Both the position numbers and the translations under genes were made by a program. Under the pieces are notes generated by a model. That model was not told the DNA's origin. It saw nothing but the letters and a program-made list of their open reading frames with translations, and ran no database searches. Positions 35,559-48,641 of a stretch of 64,000 nt of DNA are shown piece by piece; positions within the stretch are counted from its first letter, which is position 1; every line of letters starts with the position of its first letter. Source of the DNA: Hesseltinella vesiculosa (lineage: Eukaryota; Mucoromycota; Mucoromycetes; Mucorales; Cunninghamellaceae). The DNA lies in the NCBI GenBank assembly GCA_002104935.1, contig MCGT01000029.1:274058-338057 (forward strand), written 5' to 3'.

Positions 35559-38057
35559 ATGAGTGTCCTTATCTTACCGGGGAAACGGTCGAAACCTTGT
35601 CAAAGTATTGAGCAGTGAGAGACAGATCAATGCTGCTTACTGATGCATCTTTTTTTTTTTTTCTATCTTGTTGGCTTCGTGTAGACTGCAAATTGTTACG
35701 ACGCAAATGTGAACGCAACAGCACGGGCGAATCTTGTAAACGCTGTTTGGCCAGCAACAAACCTTGCATCAGTGAAATCCCGCCGATCGACAAGGAACTG
35801 GAAGCTATCGATGGCTCGGTCGAAATGGAATACCTTTTGAAACAGGTCCACGACCTGGAGCATTCCATGGCCAATTTCCAAGCAGCCATGCACCACCCAC
35901 CTGCCAGCCAAACGCAAAACCAGACCGACATGGACATGGACTCTATGACTGATTCGCCATTTCTTTCGCCATCGGCCTCCACCTCCTCTTTTGCTACGCC
36001 ACAATCCTTCTCAGAAGAGGTGCTGATTCGGTTCCCAACTTCGGCCACCTCGTCCCCTATCATGAGTTCTCCCCAGCCACCTGATGCCTTGGCTGCATGG
36101 GTCAGCAAGTCCAATACCGGCACCAGCCTCCGCTTATTTGGATGTGCCAACGGCGATCGCAAGGACAGTACCACCGACGATGACAGCCAGCCCCACGCCT
36201 GGAACCTGACCCTGGCCAACGGCCGGCTCTCCTTGGACTCACCTATCCGATCTGATGAAGACCTGCAGGCCTACAGCAGCGCCTTTCATCGTTTCTTATC
36301 GCCCTTCTCGGCCCTGTTTGAAAACACAGCCTTTGTGTATGAACGGATCACCCACGCAAGCCTGCTACCAAGAACGATCGATATGGTGTCCTACGGCCAG
36401 CGACGGAAAAGAGCCATCCGCGACCGTCCTTTGATCGACCCAGCCAACCCACGTCCTAACCCTTTGCTGGCTGCCATCCTACGCGGCGAACATGGGCCCA
36501 TTGAACTCATCGACCGCCTCGTCTCGGCCTACATGACCTGTGTCAATCCAGCCATGCCCTTTCTTCACGAACCAACCTACTTGGCGGCTTATCGCAGCCG
36601 CATCCGCAACAACCCTTATGCAGACCTGCTCACCATGACGCTCTGCTGCTCCGTGGGCTCCAGCTCCTGCATCCATGTCAACTTTACCACTTATGAACGA
36701 CGCATCCTGGCCGACCATTTCTACAGCCATGCCATGCGACTTCTCACAGATACTTTTGACGAACCTGAGCATCGCCTCGAGACCTTGATGGCCATCAACT
36801 TCATCAACGAATACCACCGCATGACCATGCGCGTCAATGAAGCCCAGAAATGGATCGCCGTCGCCTCCATGATCGCTGCTGACCTCGCCAAGGATTTCGG
36901 CACGCTGCCGCGCTACCTGTCCAAGCCTGACCACTTACCGTCCGCACCACCAAAAGCTGCTGGCTATGGCCCTCCCGCTCTGACCGACGACCCGCTCCGT
37001 GCCATGTTTTTACGCCACCATTTCCTAGCCATCTGCCACCAGAAGTATCTCAATCTTGTGCTCCACCGCAATGCCGATGTTTGGGAACTCCTCAACCTCT
37101 TCCCTTTGGAAATCACAAAGGACGAAAGCGAAACGACCTATGACTTCCTCTCCCTGATGAACCACATGCTGTTTTACATGGCCAACCCCATCATCCTAGA
37201 CCTGACCGTAAGTCGGAAACTGACCCCTTGTAGCCAGTGTTTAGCAAAAAAGCATCCCCTCACATACCTCTATTTTTATAGGAGCGACTCACCCACATCA
37301 TGCTTGGCGAAGAAACCAAAGTGTCGCTGGATTTGATTCTCCGGTTTGACCAAGTCTTTGATGAATGGTGGAGTGCACTTCCGGCAGAAGATCGACTTTG
37401 TCCTGGCGACCCGTCCAAGCCGGAGAGCCGCCAATACCTGGCCGCCTGCAAGTCCCAAAAGCAACTGATGCTGTATTGTTTGAGTCTGGCGCAAAAGCAA
37501 GAAGTCTACCTGTCCCTTGCGCGACCACGGCTCGGCACGCGAGTCTCCTTTGATGGCGCGTCCGAGCTGACAAGAGCCATCCAGTCCCGCTATGTCAGCT
37601 GCTCCTTTGACTGCCTTATGAACATCCTGGAGTCACTCAAGTACCTGGAAGAGTCCAAGCTGTACTGTGTTTGTAAGTTTTTTTTTTTTTTTTCTTTGAT
37701 GGGATCAGCCTGAGACCGTCCATTGGCTTATTTCGATGTTATCTCTCTGTAGTCTCGTGTGACATTATTCTCGGTGTGGTGGATCAGCTATCGACGTTGT
37801 GCAATGTCGAAGACAAAGTGGTGGCCGAGCGCGCACGGAAGCAATTGAAACAGACAATTCGAGAATTAGAATGCGCATGGTTTATGCATGGCAATATTGT
37901 CGTACGAGAACATTCGCCCCTGTTCAAAATGGAGCAAGACAAATCACTGGATTATACCCATACCATGGATATGTACGACCACTACCCTAATCCCGCCCTG
38001 GCTTTCAGTTACGACGTCCTACGTACAAGCCAAGACTTGTATGAACTGACACCGTGA
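35559..38057 (+). CDS. Zn2Cys6 fungal transcription factor
   Basis: CDS join(35559..35604, 35685..37207, 37282..37672, 37753..38057), 754 aa. The zinc cluster is complete only when the 46-nt first exon is included: Cys14, Cys17, Cys24, Cys33, Cys36 and Cys43 give the spacing C-x2-C-x6-C-x8-C-x2-C-x6-C, and the first intron falls inside it. Basic residues precede it (PGKRSKPC). A linker with a coiled heptad-like segment (LKQVHDLEHSMANFQ) and Ser/Thr/Pro-rich sequence follows, then the fungal transcription factor middle homology region (IELIDRLVSAYMTCVNPAMPFLHEPTYL to about residue 640). It should be a nuclear DNA-binding regulator; targets cannot be read from sequence. The first donor (A|GTATTG) is weaker than most in the window, but phase and the cysteine pattern support it. 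Confidence 0.9.
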
Positions 38058-39053
38058 AAACCTTCTCAGCCGTCTTTATTTCGATCCTCATCCTTTCACT
38101 TTCCTCCTGTGCACACATTTATTTGTAAATATTAAATATAATCCACCCTTCTCTCTCTCCCTATTTCATTTGTTGTATCCTCATATCCTTACTCGTAAAG
38201 CTTTCCGAGCATCAAATGTCCCTGACAAAAAAATTGGCCGCCGCCGGCTATTCCTTTGGCAGTGCCTTTTTCCGATGCAGCCATGTTTGTGACACGGGGT
38301 TGGTGAGGCATATGCTTTTAAGCACAAGCTCTATGCAAAGTTTGATGGAAAATGGTGTTGGATACATTTTAGCCCGGGTCTTTTTTCAATGCTGCTGCTG
38401 CAAAAAAAAAAAAAAAAAGTGTGCCCCCCAGTATTTCTGAGCCAATGAATCACTGGCAATTTTTGACTTGGTATGTACAGAACCTCGTCAATGACGAAAA
38501 TTCTGAAATAATCATATTGCTTGCTAATGCTCGACCAGCCAACTTGTTGCTGTTTTGTTTTTGGGATCCCCTCTCAAAGAACCACCAAAAATGGCAGCCA
38601 GATATCCGAATTCCGATCTCCTGATTGGTCCCCTCAGCTGCAAGTAGCAAGAGCCTGGTTAATGCCGTGGCATTTCTATAGAAGAGAATACAGAACTGAG
38701 AGAGGCAGCCAGGTGCCTCTTAGAAAGAGAACTGTGGTGGGCGACAGGAGGGACAAAAGTTAGTGGCAACATCTGTTCTATCCAAGTTCGCCTCTCCTCC
38801 AAAGAGCCTTCACAAGCACCCGGTATTTGCTGCGTTTGCTATTAACGGTCTCGTGATGCACATTATCCCTCTATAAATGCCTTGATAATGCATAAAAAAC
38901 TGGTAGTAAACAAGGCAAAACCAAGAAACGTCCGATTTTGTGGGCCACGGGACGCGGGCGCGCCATCAAAAGCCTTTTTTTTTCTCTCTCTCTTCAGGCG
39001 TGTTTTTTTTTCTTCTCCAATTTTTTTTTCTTTGTATTTTTTAGAAACGAATC
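38058..39053. other. Intergenic
   Basis: A 996-bp stretch with no supported gene. It holds an A18 run (38401-38418), scattered stops, and a T-rich leader before the Csm3 gene. Part of 38500-38640 might be another old repeat, but I could not match it within the window. Confidence 0.5.
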
Positions 39054-40205
39054 ATGGATGAATTCGATGATCTATTACTAGACAGCTATGATCCGTTTGA
39101 GAATGAAAACGACAATGCAGCAGCAGCAGCAAGTAACCGAGACGATAATGCGACAGCCGATCCCAATGGCTTGAAACGAGGCTTCCCTGACGATACCCCC
39201 ACCGATGACAAGGATGGTCCAGGGAAGAAGCAGCGCACTCCTATTAAAAAGCTCGATCATGCTGTGTAAGGATCCATGACTTTATTTACCATAGCAAGCT
39301 TTGTTTTAAAATGCTCACGACTCGATCATGACCGTCCTAGATTGTTTGCAGCCGATGGTCTACCCAGAATCAAAAACGAAGCTCAGTGGATCAAATTCCA
39401 AGGCAAAGGGCACGAGGTGAAAAGAAAGAGAAAAAAAAAATAAGCATGCCACAAGACTGTGAATGATTAAGCTTTATGTGTTTTGTTGGAGGTAGACAGA
39501 GGATCTACGAAAGCTCATGGAGTATTACCGGCTGTGGGCTAGGCAGATCTATCCCAAGCTGAATTTTCAAGACTTTTGTCGCCGAGCCTTCAAAGCCTGT
39601 GCCTCCAAACCTTGCAAGGTGAGTGACCCGAGCAGCCTGAAAGCATGTGCTCACTTACCACTCTTCCTTTATCAACTACCCGCACGCCCACTACTAGAAC
39701 GAATTGAACACCTGGCGAGAAGAATACATTGTAAAGAATACCCCAGCTGACGACCGTGTGTCCGATAGTATCCACACGTTGTCCTTGCAGGATCAAGACC
39801 ACCAAGCCTCAAGGTAGGGAGATGGCGGGAAAAGCAGCGTTGGCACCTGCCGAAGACATTTGCTCTGACCTGGCCCTCTCGCTCTATTTTTTTTTTTTTT
39901 TTGCATACAGATCAGAATCAGATGCATCCGACGACAAAGACGACGATGAAGATATTTTTGCAGCTCTTCGGGCGCCCAAGACAATGGACCAACAGGAACA
40001 AATCAATGATCTCTTTGACCAAGACATCGGCCGGCTGAAGGATGCCGACCAGCCCATGCACAACCCATCTCGTCCTACCGAACGGCCGCCTCGCACCATC
40101 CCCTCTGATAGTGACGATGATGAGCCTCTCTTTAGTGAGGCGCCCAAAAAGAGATTGGCTGCGCTGCCTCTTGCTGTGGACGATTTCTTTTCAGACGACG
40201 ACTAA
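39054..40205 (+). CDS. CSM3: Swi3-domain replication fork protection protein (Csm3/Tipin)
   Basis: CDS join(39054..39265, 39341..39416, 39496..39618, 39698..39813, 39911..40205), 273 aa. The Swi3 domain spans about residues 60-150: KKLDHAVLFAADGLPRI, WIKFQGKGHETEDLRKLM, EYYRLWARQIYPKLNFQDFC and FKACASKPCKNELNTWREEY. Csm3/Tipin pairs with Tof1/Timeless at replication forks to stabilise them and signal stalled replication. The N-terminus has an acidic segment with a poly-Ala run, and the C-terminus is acidic and ends DDFFSDDD. All introns are GT-AG. Confidence 0.93.
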
Positions 40206-40543
40206 GCACTCTTGGCCTATCAATAAACCAGCTCGTATTGCATCTTTTATAACCACCCACGAACCGCGTGGACCGGATTGGAGCTGTTTTCAATGCGTCC
40301 TCGTTGAAGATGATTTTCTTATTCCAAAAAGGAGAATGATAGGAGGTCGTGTCCCTGTACATTAGCACCAGGACCCAGGTCGCTACTTTTTTTTTTTTTT
40401 TTTCCATTGGAATGTGGTTAATTAACTCAAAAATCCGCACAAACAAGGCAGGTAGGGGGAAAAACGGATAGTTGAGAGTGAGGATGAGTTAGAAAAAAAA
40501 GTATGCCACCGTTTTTTCCACTTTTTTTATTTAATTTTGATCA
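40206..40543. other. Intergenic
   Basis: A 338-bp space between two plus-strand genes with a T20-type run near 40386-40403 and a T-rich leader. No gene is seen. Confidence 0.5.
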
Positions 40544-41809
40544 ATGCACAACGCACAGGTTTTTATTTGCAGTGCATCCGTTTACTCGTTTGAAATCCAA
40601 GGGAAAGAAACTTGGTATCAAATTCAAATCATCCCAAGGGTAGAGCCATGCTACACCATCGCCAGGCGGTACATGGACTTTATGCACCTGTGCACTGACC
40701 TAAGCAAGCAGTTTCCTCAGCTCGTGCATAAGCCATCCCTGAACCTGTTTCGTTCCCGAACCAACAAAATCAGCCCTGACGAGCCAGAGTATCAGCAGTC
40801 CACCGGCATGATACACCGGACATCTCTACCCACACTCACCAAGCTCACCACTTCCGCCACTCCCTGGCGTCTCACCTCCTCCAATCATGCCCTTCGACTA
40901 AAGCGACAAAAAAAATTAGACGTGTACGTTTACAAGCTTTTTTTAATGCCTCACCAAGTGCATCAGTGTCCTGTTGTTCTTTCCTTTTTCAACTACCAAC
41001 CACCCGTGTATCTTTACAAAACGCTACCACCAAGCCCATCTGCATCATCGATTTCCACTCTCCAAGGAAACCAGCCACTGCCACATCCTGCGTCGGTCCA
41101 TGAGGATGACCCACCTTCCTTGACCTGCTCCTCCACATGCTCCTCCACCACAGCTACCACGACCTCGCCTACTTTAGACCGACGTGGCACCTATGTGGCA
41201 GGCTCGTCGCAGGCAGAACCTAGCCTTTCGCCTTCGTCTTCCTCTTCCACCATTGCCGCCCAGACGGCGCCTCCGCCTTCGGCTTCGTGTTCCAGCTTAG
41301 CAACCAAGTACATGTCCGTGTCGCTTTACTTGGGACCCCAATCGTATGTCACGGTGACCCTGCCCCGCGACACCATGTTGCTGGCGGAGTTAAAACATCA
41401 GCTCAATCACAAATTGGCCGAGCACCAGCTAGACGCGCTTCCATCGCCCTCGGTGCTAGCCTATCATCACATTGCCATCACTAGCCGTGAAGGTGCGCTC
41501 AAGACGCTGACTCTCAATAGCCGGCAACCATGGATCGACTGTGATAATGTCATGGCGCTGGCGTCGTCGCACCACATCACTTTCTTTTCGTCTTGCACGC
41601 CCATTCCGCCTCCTAACAACTCGCCTGTGCCCGATGCTCAATCCCATCAGAAATGCATTGCTAGGCAATGGAAGTATCGAAAGGACCACTGGCCTGATGA
41701 CACCAAAGAACAAGTCCTTTTGATTGCCTCGAACAAAGATCTTCAGGCTGCCTTGCAAGGTAGATGGCGTCGCCTCGACCATGTCACGCTTTCCTGTCTG
41801 GCTTGGTAA
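40544..41809 (+). CDS. PX-PB1 domain protein (Bem1/Scd2-related scaffold)
   Basis: Intronless CDS, 421 aa. Residues about 8-150 form a PX (phosphoinositide-binding) domain: YSFEIQGKETWYQIQI, IARRYMDFMHLCTDL with the expected Arg-Arg-Tyr, a Pro-containing loop, and LKRQKKLDVYVYKLFLMP. A Ser/Thr/Pro-rich linker follows. The last 170 residues look like a PB1-type ubiquitin fold (MSVSLYLGPQSYVTVTLP... and VLLIASNKDLQAALQGRWRR, an OPCA-like acidic segment). The PX-PB1 order is that of Bem1/Scd2, polarity scaffolds for Cdc42, but both SH3 domains are missing. I see no upstream exon encoding SH3, so it may be a separate PX-PB1 type. The start is the first ATG after a T-rich leader. Confidence 0.75.
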   Translation: MHNAQVFICSASVYSFEIQGKETWYQIQIIPRVEPCYTIARRYMDFMHLCTDLSKQFPQLVHKPSLNLFRSRTNKISPDEPEYQQSTGMIHRTSLPTLTKLTTSATPWRLTSSNHALRLKRQKKLDVYVYKLFLMPHQVHQCPVVLSFFNYQPPVYLYKTLPPSPSASSISTLQGNQPLPHPASVHEDDPPSLTCSSTCSSTTATTTSPTLDRRGTYVAGSSQAEPSLSPSSSSSTIAAQTAPPPSASCSSLATKYMSVSLYLGPQSYVTVTLPRDTMLLAELKHQLNHKLAEHQLDALPSPSVLAYHHIAITSREGALKTLTLNSRQPWIDCDNVMALASSHHITFFSSCTPIPPPNNSPVPDAQSHQKCIARQWKYRKDHWPDDTKEQVLLIASNKDLQAALQGRWRRLDHVTLSCLAW

Positions 41810-42752
41810 CCAGAGGAAACTAATAAAAAACAGGAAATTGAATTGGCTGGGGCTTTCTTTTTTATTTGTCGCATGATTTTTTTTTTTTGCTGTGGCAAAA
41901 GGAAAAACCTTGTTCATATTGGCCAATGTTCGAATGGTGTAACCAATCCATTTGACAGCTGCCTCAAAAGTTATTTTGGTCAAAAAAAAAAAAAAAACGC
42001 ACACGCTGTGCAACATGAGATTGGATTCTGTGGCGAAAAACCAAGGAAGGATGAAAAAGCGTGCCAGGGTAAAACAAAGCCAATAAGCGTTGTCGCTTAA
42101 GAAACGAAGAAAACCCCCCTTCTTGGTATGATTTGGTGAAACAAAAAATAAGTGCTTGATCAAAAGGAGCAAAAGCAACAAAAAAGTAATCGGTTGGGAA
42201 GACTGGCGCATGAACGCGCTGTTATTGGTTCGACGGACGAACTCATCCTCATCGGGACTTTCCAGCTAATTTTTTTTTAATTATTGGCCTTCACACCCTA
42301 ACCACAGAAATAAAATCAAAAAAAAAAAAAGGGGAATCAAAAAATAGACAATGAAAAAAAAAACCAGCTGGCGGTAGTGCGTTGAGTGATTTGCCACCCT
42401 TTTTTTGTCCCATTGTTTTGTTTAAAGAGACAGGGGGGAAGCATGTTAGAGAGTGAAAGATTCTGGATTGCCTTTTAGACCAACAAGAAGGGTGACACAA
42501 AAAAGGGCAACAGCAAGTTCCATCAGTGCCACCCAGTCGCGGGCTCAGCAACCAAAAAGGCGGGAGAAACCCTTTATTGCTCATCTTTTTTTCTTTCTTT
42601 CTTTTTGGCTTCCTTTTCTGAACCTTTTTTTTTTTCTTTTCTTTCTTTTTCTTTGTTAAAGAAAAAAGCGCCCTTTCTTCAACATTCATACCCTTTACGA
42701 TTGCTCACCTCCTACAGCAGATCCATGTATCAAGAACGACAGTGGATCATTG
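41810..42752. other. Intergenic, low complexity
   Basis: A 943-bp stretch rich in A and T runs, with ATTGG/CCAAT boxes near 41840, 41918 and 42280 and a T-rich leader before the response regulator. Long ORFs on the minus strand (42211 to 41456) overlap the PX-PB1 gene antisense and are Phe/Leu-rich, so I do not accept them. Confidence 0.5.
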
Positions 42753-43882
42753 ATGTTTTCCGACAAATTCAAAAACAACAGCGCCACAGACCTGTCGTCC
42801 ATGACAAACAATACCACCGTCTCTAACTACGACACGGGCTTGCTCCAACGACGCCGGTCATCGCTACAAGTCCATTATCAATACCAACGTAAACCATCCA
42901 CTAGACTCATTGCCTTATGCCCCATTGATACAAAAGCCGCCTCCTCATTCCAAGATACCACGTTGCCGTCATCCGCTTCCCTCTTGTCTGCCTCGACAAA
43001 TTCGGCCACTTCTCCTTATTCAGCATTCTTCTCTCCAGCCTCCGCCTCCACCCCTTCCGCCTTCCTTCCCATCCATCCTCCTCCCTCTCCTACCATCACC
43101 AGCTACAACCAACGCCACCGTCGGCCATCCAATGGGTCCACGTCGCCCGCCACGCCAAGATCCCCTCCTTCCGCCTTGGCAGCCGCTTCACCCTCATCCT
43201 TCACCTCACCCATCTCACCCTCCGCCCTCGAATTCCGCCGCTTATCCCTCAAGTCCCCCATCCCCACTTTTTCCGCTGCTGCCTGGCGCCGTCATCTGTA
43301 CCCCCTCAAGTATGGTAGCTTGCGGGTCTTGGTCGTGGACGACAATGATATCAATTTACAAATCCTCGCCAAAGCCCTGAAAATCCACATGTCTGATATC
43401 TTCCAGTATATTGACCTGGTGCCGAGTGGCCACAAGGCCATTGAGCAGCTCCAGTTACATACCTACGACCTGATTCTGATGGATATCGACATGCCCGGCC
43501 TCAACGGTCTGGAAGCCACCAGCTGGATCCGTCGTGGCCATCTGACCCCTCTTGCCTCATCGCCTGAAGACGATGTCGTCTCTCTTTCCGACAATGACAC
43601 TTCGCTTCTTCCTGTGCTGATTCAAAACCGTCGTGTGCCTATTGTTGCCGTCACCACCAATATGACGATGGATTGGAAAAAACGATTTCTTCGAGCTGGC
43701 ATGGTAAGCTTGGCAAACTAGCACACGTGAATCCTTTTTTTCCCCGGGATACTGACCCCCCCCCTTTTTTTTTTTAAAATTAGAACGGATGTCTTTCCAA
43801 ACCTGTCTCGCCGTTTAATCTCAAGCATTCCCTGACACAAGTTTTGTTCTATGGCTCCTATTGGGACTACTCCTCATCATAA
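42753..43882 (+). CDS. Response-regulator receiver-domain protein
   Basis: CDS join(42753..43703, 43784..43882), 349 aa. The N-terminal 185 residues are disordered and rich in Ser, Pro and Ala. The C-terminal part is a CheY-like receiver: LRVLVVDDNDINLQILAKAL gives the acidic pair Asp196/Asp197, DLILMDIDMPGLNGLEA gives the phospho-acceptor Asp244, VAVTTNMT gives the conserved Thr and LSKPVSPF (after the intron) the Lys. There is a roughly 35-residue insert between helix 4 and strand 5 (LASSPEDDVVSLSDNDTS). Such proteins take phosphate from hybrid histidine kinases by way of an Hpt protein; it is nearer Ssk1-type regulators than Skn7, since no HSF DNA-binding domain is present. An earlier ATG at 42725 opens a 33-codon frame overlapping this start. 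Confidence 0.85.
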
Positions 43883-44060
43883 CCTCTCCATGTATATAAT
43901 TTCTGTTTAATCCTTGTTGTCGCCCCCCCTTTTTTTTTTCCCTCTCTGCATGCTTGTTACAACATTTCATATCCTCTGTAATAAAGACACTTTTTTTTTT
44001 TTTTTTTTTTTTTTAGCAAACGATGCTAGGCATTTATTTTTGGTAGAATAAAAAGGAGGT
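43883..44060. other. Convergent 3' space with T24 run
   Basis: A 178-bp stretch between the response regulator (+) and ATG3 (-). It holds an AATAAA signal (43979-43984) and one of the longest homopolymers of the window (T at 43991-44014). Confidence 0.6.
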
Positions 44061-45469
44061 TTAGGCACTAATGGTGTGATCATAATCAATGGTGGGAACG
44101 ACGGAGCTGATAAATTTCAGAAAAATGATGAGGTACCTACAAAAAAAAATCAGTTTTTTCTTTTGCCGCAGCCAACCTCTCATTTTTTTTTTCTGGTCCA
44201 CTTACTGATCCACCCGGATTTCATCTCCATGTGACGAAGTGGACATGCGTTCAATGATTTTCATCATCACTTCGGCATGTTTGCAAGGATGGATCGAGGC
44301 TAAATGCAGGTTGGTGTGTGGGTGGGGCTCAATGGTCACGGTTTTTTTGACATAATCCGCATTTACGTCTTCAAACACCTGTTCTGATGTGAGAGGTCGA
44401 CGGTCTTCATCATAGCCAAACAGCCAAATACGAGGCGTTCGGTAGTATTTGTCATAAGTTATAAATACATCATATGTTCGTACCTGCAAAATCTTGTCAC
44501 TAGAATTAAAAATGAATCCAGCCTTGTCCTCGCTGCAAAAGATAAAAAATGAATCGGTTCTTACTTGTGTGTGACAGTTGTTGGAGCAATAGCCTGATGC
44601 CGAACAAAAAAAAAATAAGAGTCAATCCTTTCATTGCTATGGATAAAAAAAACACTTACAGGGTCGTCTTCTTCTTCTACCAAGTCTTCCATGTCAGGGA
44701 TATCATCTAAATCGGGAATGTCTTCAGGGGGAGGGGGTTGGTCTAAGTTCAAGTCGGCCATTTGTCGTCGAGTCGCCTCTTGCTGTTCTTCCTCATCCAC
44801 TACGTTCTGTGCCATATCTTCTACGGTTTGTGCCACTTTTTTTTTTTTTAAAAAAAAAGAATCAGCCTGTTGCTCTCATGACTCTGGCCATGGGGTCTTT
44901 CCCTAACCTTCCCTTTTTACCCACCTCTAGAAGAATGCGTATAGGTCCAACTGTCCTCGTCATCATCACCGTCGTTGGCGTGGATTTCTTTGGTGTCTTG
45001 ATCGTCATTTTCCGATAGCTCCAATTGCGCAGCCCGTCGAAAGCAGGGCACTAATCAAAGGCAACGTAAGCAACAGACTGGCTATTGCTGGGAAAACACC
45101 CGCTTACCGCTGCGAGTCACTAGGTATTGTTTGTCGTTGGGCAAATAGTTGCGAAGTTTCTCAGGCACGCCAGATTCCCTATTGAAGTCGGTTGAGACAA
45201 AGGTTTCGAAGCCTTTTTTTTTGTTTTTTTGTTTTTTACCAGGACCAAGTGGGACACTTGTAAACTAAAAAGTCGCCAGCAACAACAAACTGTAAAGGTA
45301 TAAATGATGAGACTCGAGAGGAACATCCTAGCGATGGGCGTGGTTTTACTTCTTCGGGAGTGAGGCATCCTGTTTCTTTAAATTTGGAGTCCTTCATAAC
45401 AGGAGCCAAGTATTCTCTGACAGAGTGAAACCGAGAATACACCGAGTTGTAAACATCTTGTGCTGACAT
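44061..45469 (-). CDS. ATG3: Autophagy E2-like conjugating enzyme Atg3
   Basis: CDS complement(join(44061..44136, 44206..44532, 44565..44593, 44660..44835, 44925..45050, 45108..45178, 45240..45289, 45350..45469)), 324 aa from eight exons. Atg3 transfers Atg8 to phosphatidylethanolamine. The N-terminal amphipathic helix region ([22 protein letters not shown]), [32 protein letters not shown], an acidic flexible region ([17 protein letters not shown]) that binds Atg7/Atg8 partners, [19 protein letters not shown] and the active-site [10 protein letters not shown] (Cys274) are all present. The product is close to yeast Atg3 (310 aa). Two short exons (29 and 50 nt) are fixed by phase. The start is divergent from phosphoglucomutase, 424 bp away. 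Confidence 0.94.
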
Positions 45470-47899
<2,430 letters not shown>

Positions 47900-48641
47900 G
47901 ATACACACTTTTTCTCTTCTATTCTTTTTTTTTATTTTTCTAAGCGGTTGACAGCGCATTCCCTCATGTTCTATTATGATTTTTTTTTTTTTTTTGCTTT
48001 TTTTTTCACTTCTATTTTCGACATCGCGCAAGTCCAACTTGTGAATAAAAAAAAATGAAATTAAAAAAATAAAAAAGAATTTGATAAGGTTCCTCTACTT
48101 GCTGCTGTTTCCGTGCTATGATGACTGCCCCATTTATGAATTTGATTCATGACGACGATACATCCTACTGTAAATCTTCGTGGATTAGGTCTACAACTAT
48201 TGCTGATGTACATAGTTGCAGCTACCCGGGATTTTGGAAGAGTGAAAGAGAACTTAAAAGACGCAGTTGCATGGAAGTTTTCGCATGATTTTTTTTATTG
48301 CATTGGATGATACTTAATAAGGTACGTAGTGAACAGAAAAAAAAAATAATAATAAAAAAAAAAGTGTGTACAATTAAGAAAAAAAAAAAAAAAAAGGCAA
48401 TTAAAGGCGGGATGGAGTGAGACAGGTACATAAAGGCAGTGTGTGTGGGTGTGTGTGTATGCGTGTTGAAAGAAAATGGCAAGGGTTGTACAAAATGGAC
48501 TGCAGATGACAAGGAGTGTGTACAAATAGGAGTAAAAATAGATGGTAAGGACAAGTAATAAATAAAAATTGACAGCCAATGGACAAGAGAAGGAAGGGTA
48601 GGTGGTGAGGGAAAGGGAGGGGGGGAAGGAGAGGACTGGGA
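47900..48641. other. Convergent intergenic stretch with (GT)n
   Basis: A 742-bp space between PGM2 (+) and the PUF gene (-). It has A- and T-runs (48370-48393), a GTGTGT-rich microsatellite near 48437-48467 and purine-rich sequence that is likely the PUF 3' UTR. No gene is seen. Confidence 0.55.

Noticed and set aside
35615..37336. Start of the zinc-cluster protein at 35615 inside the first intron
   Set aside because: That start would lose the first two cysteines. The exon 35559-35604 restores the full Zn2Cys6 spacing in phase.
41456..42211. 251-codon minus-strand ORF
   Set aside because: Half is antisense to the PX-PB1 coding region and the rest is Phe/Leu-rich from poly-T; no domain.
48437..48467. 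GT-rich run as a regulatory element or CRISPR-like array
   Set aside because: It is a simple (GT)n microsatellite in a 3' region. No CRISPR-type spaced repeats occur anywhere in the window.
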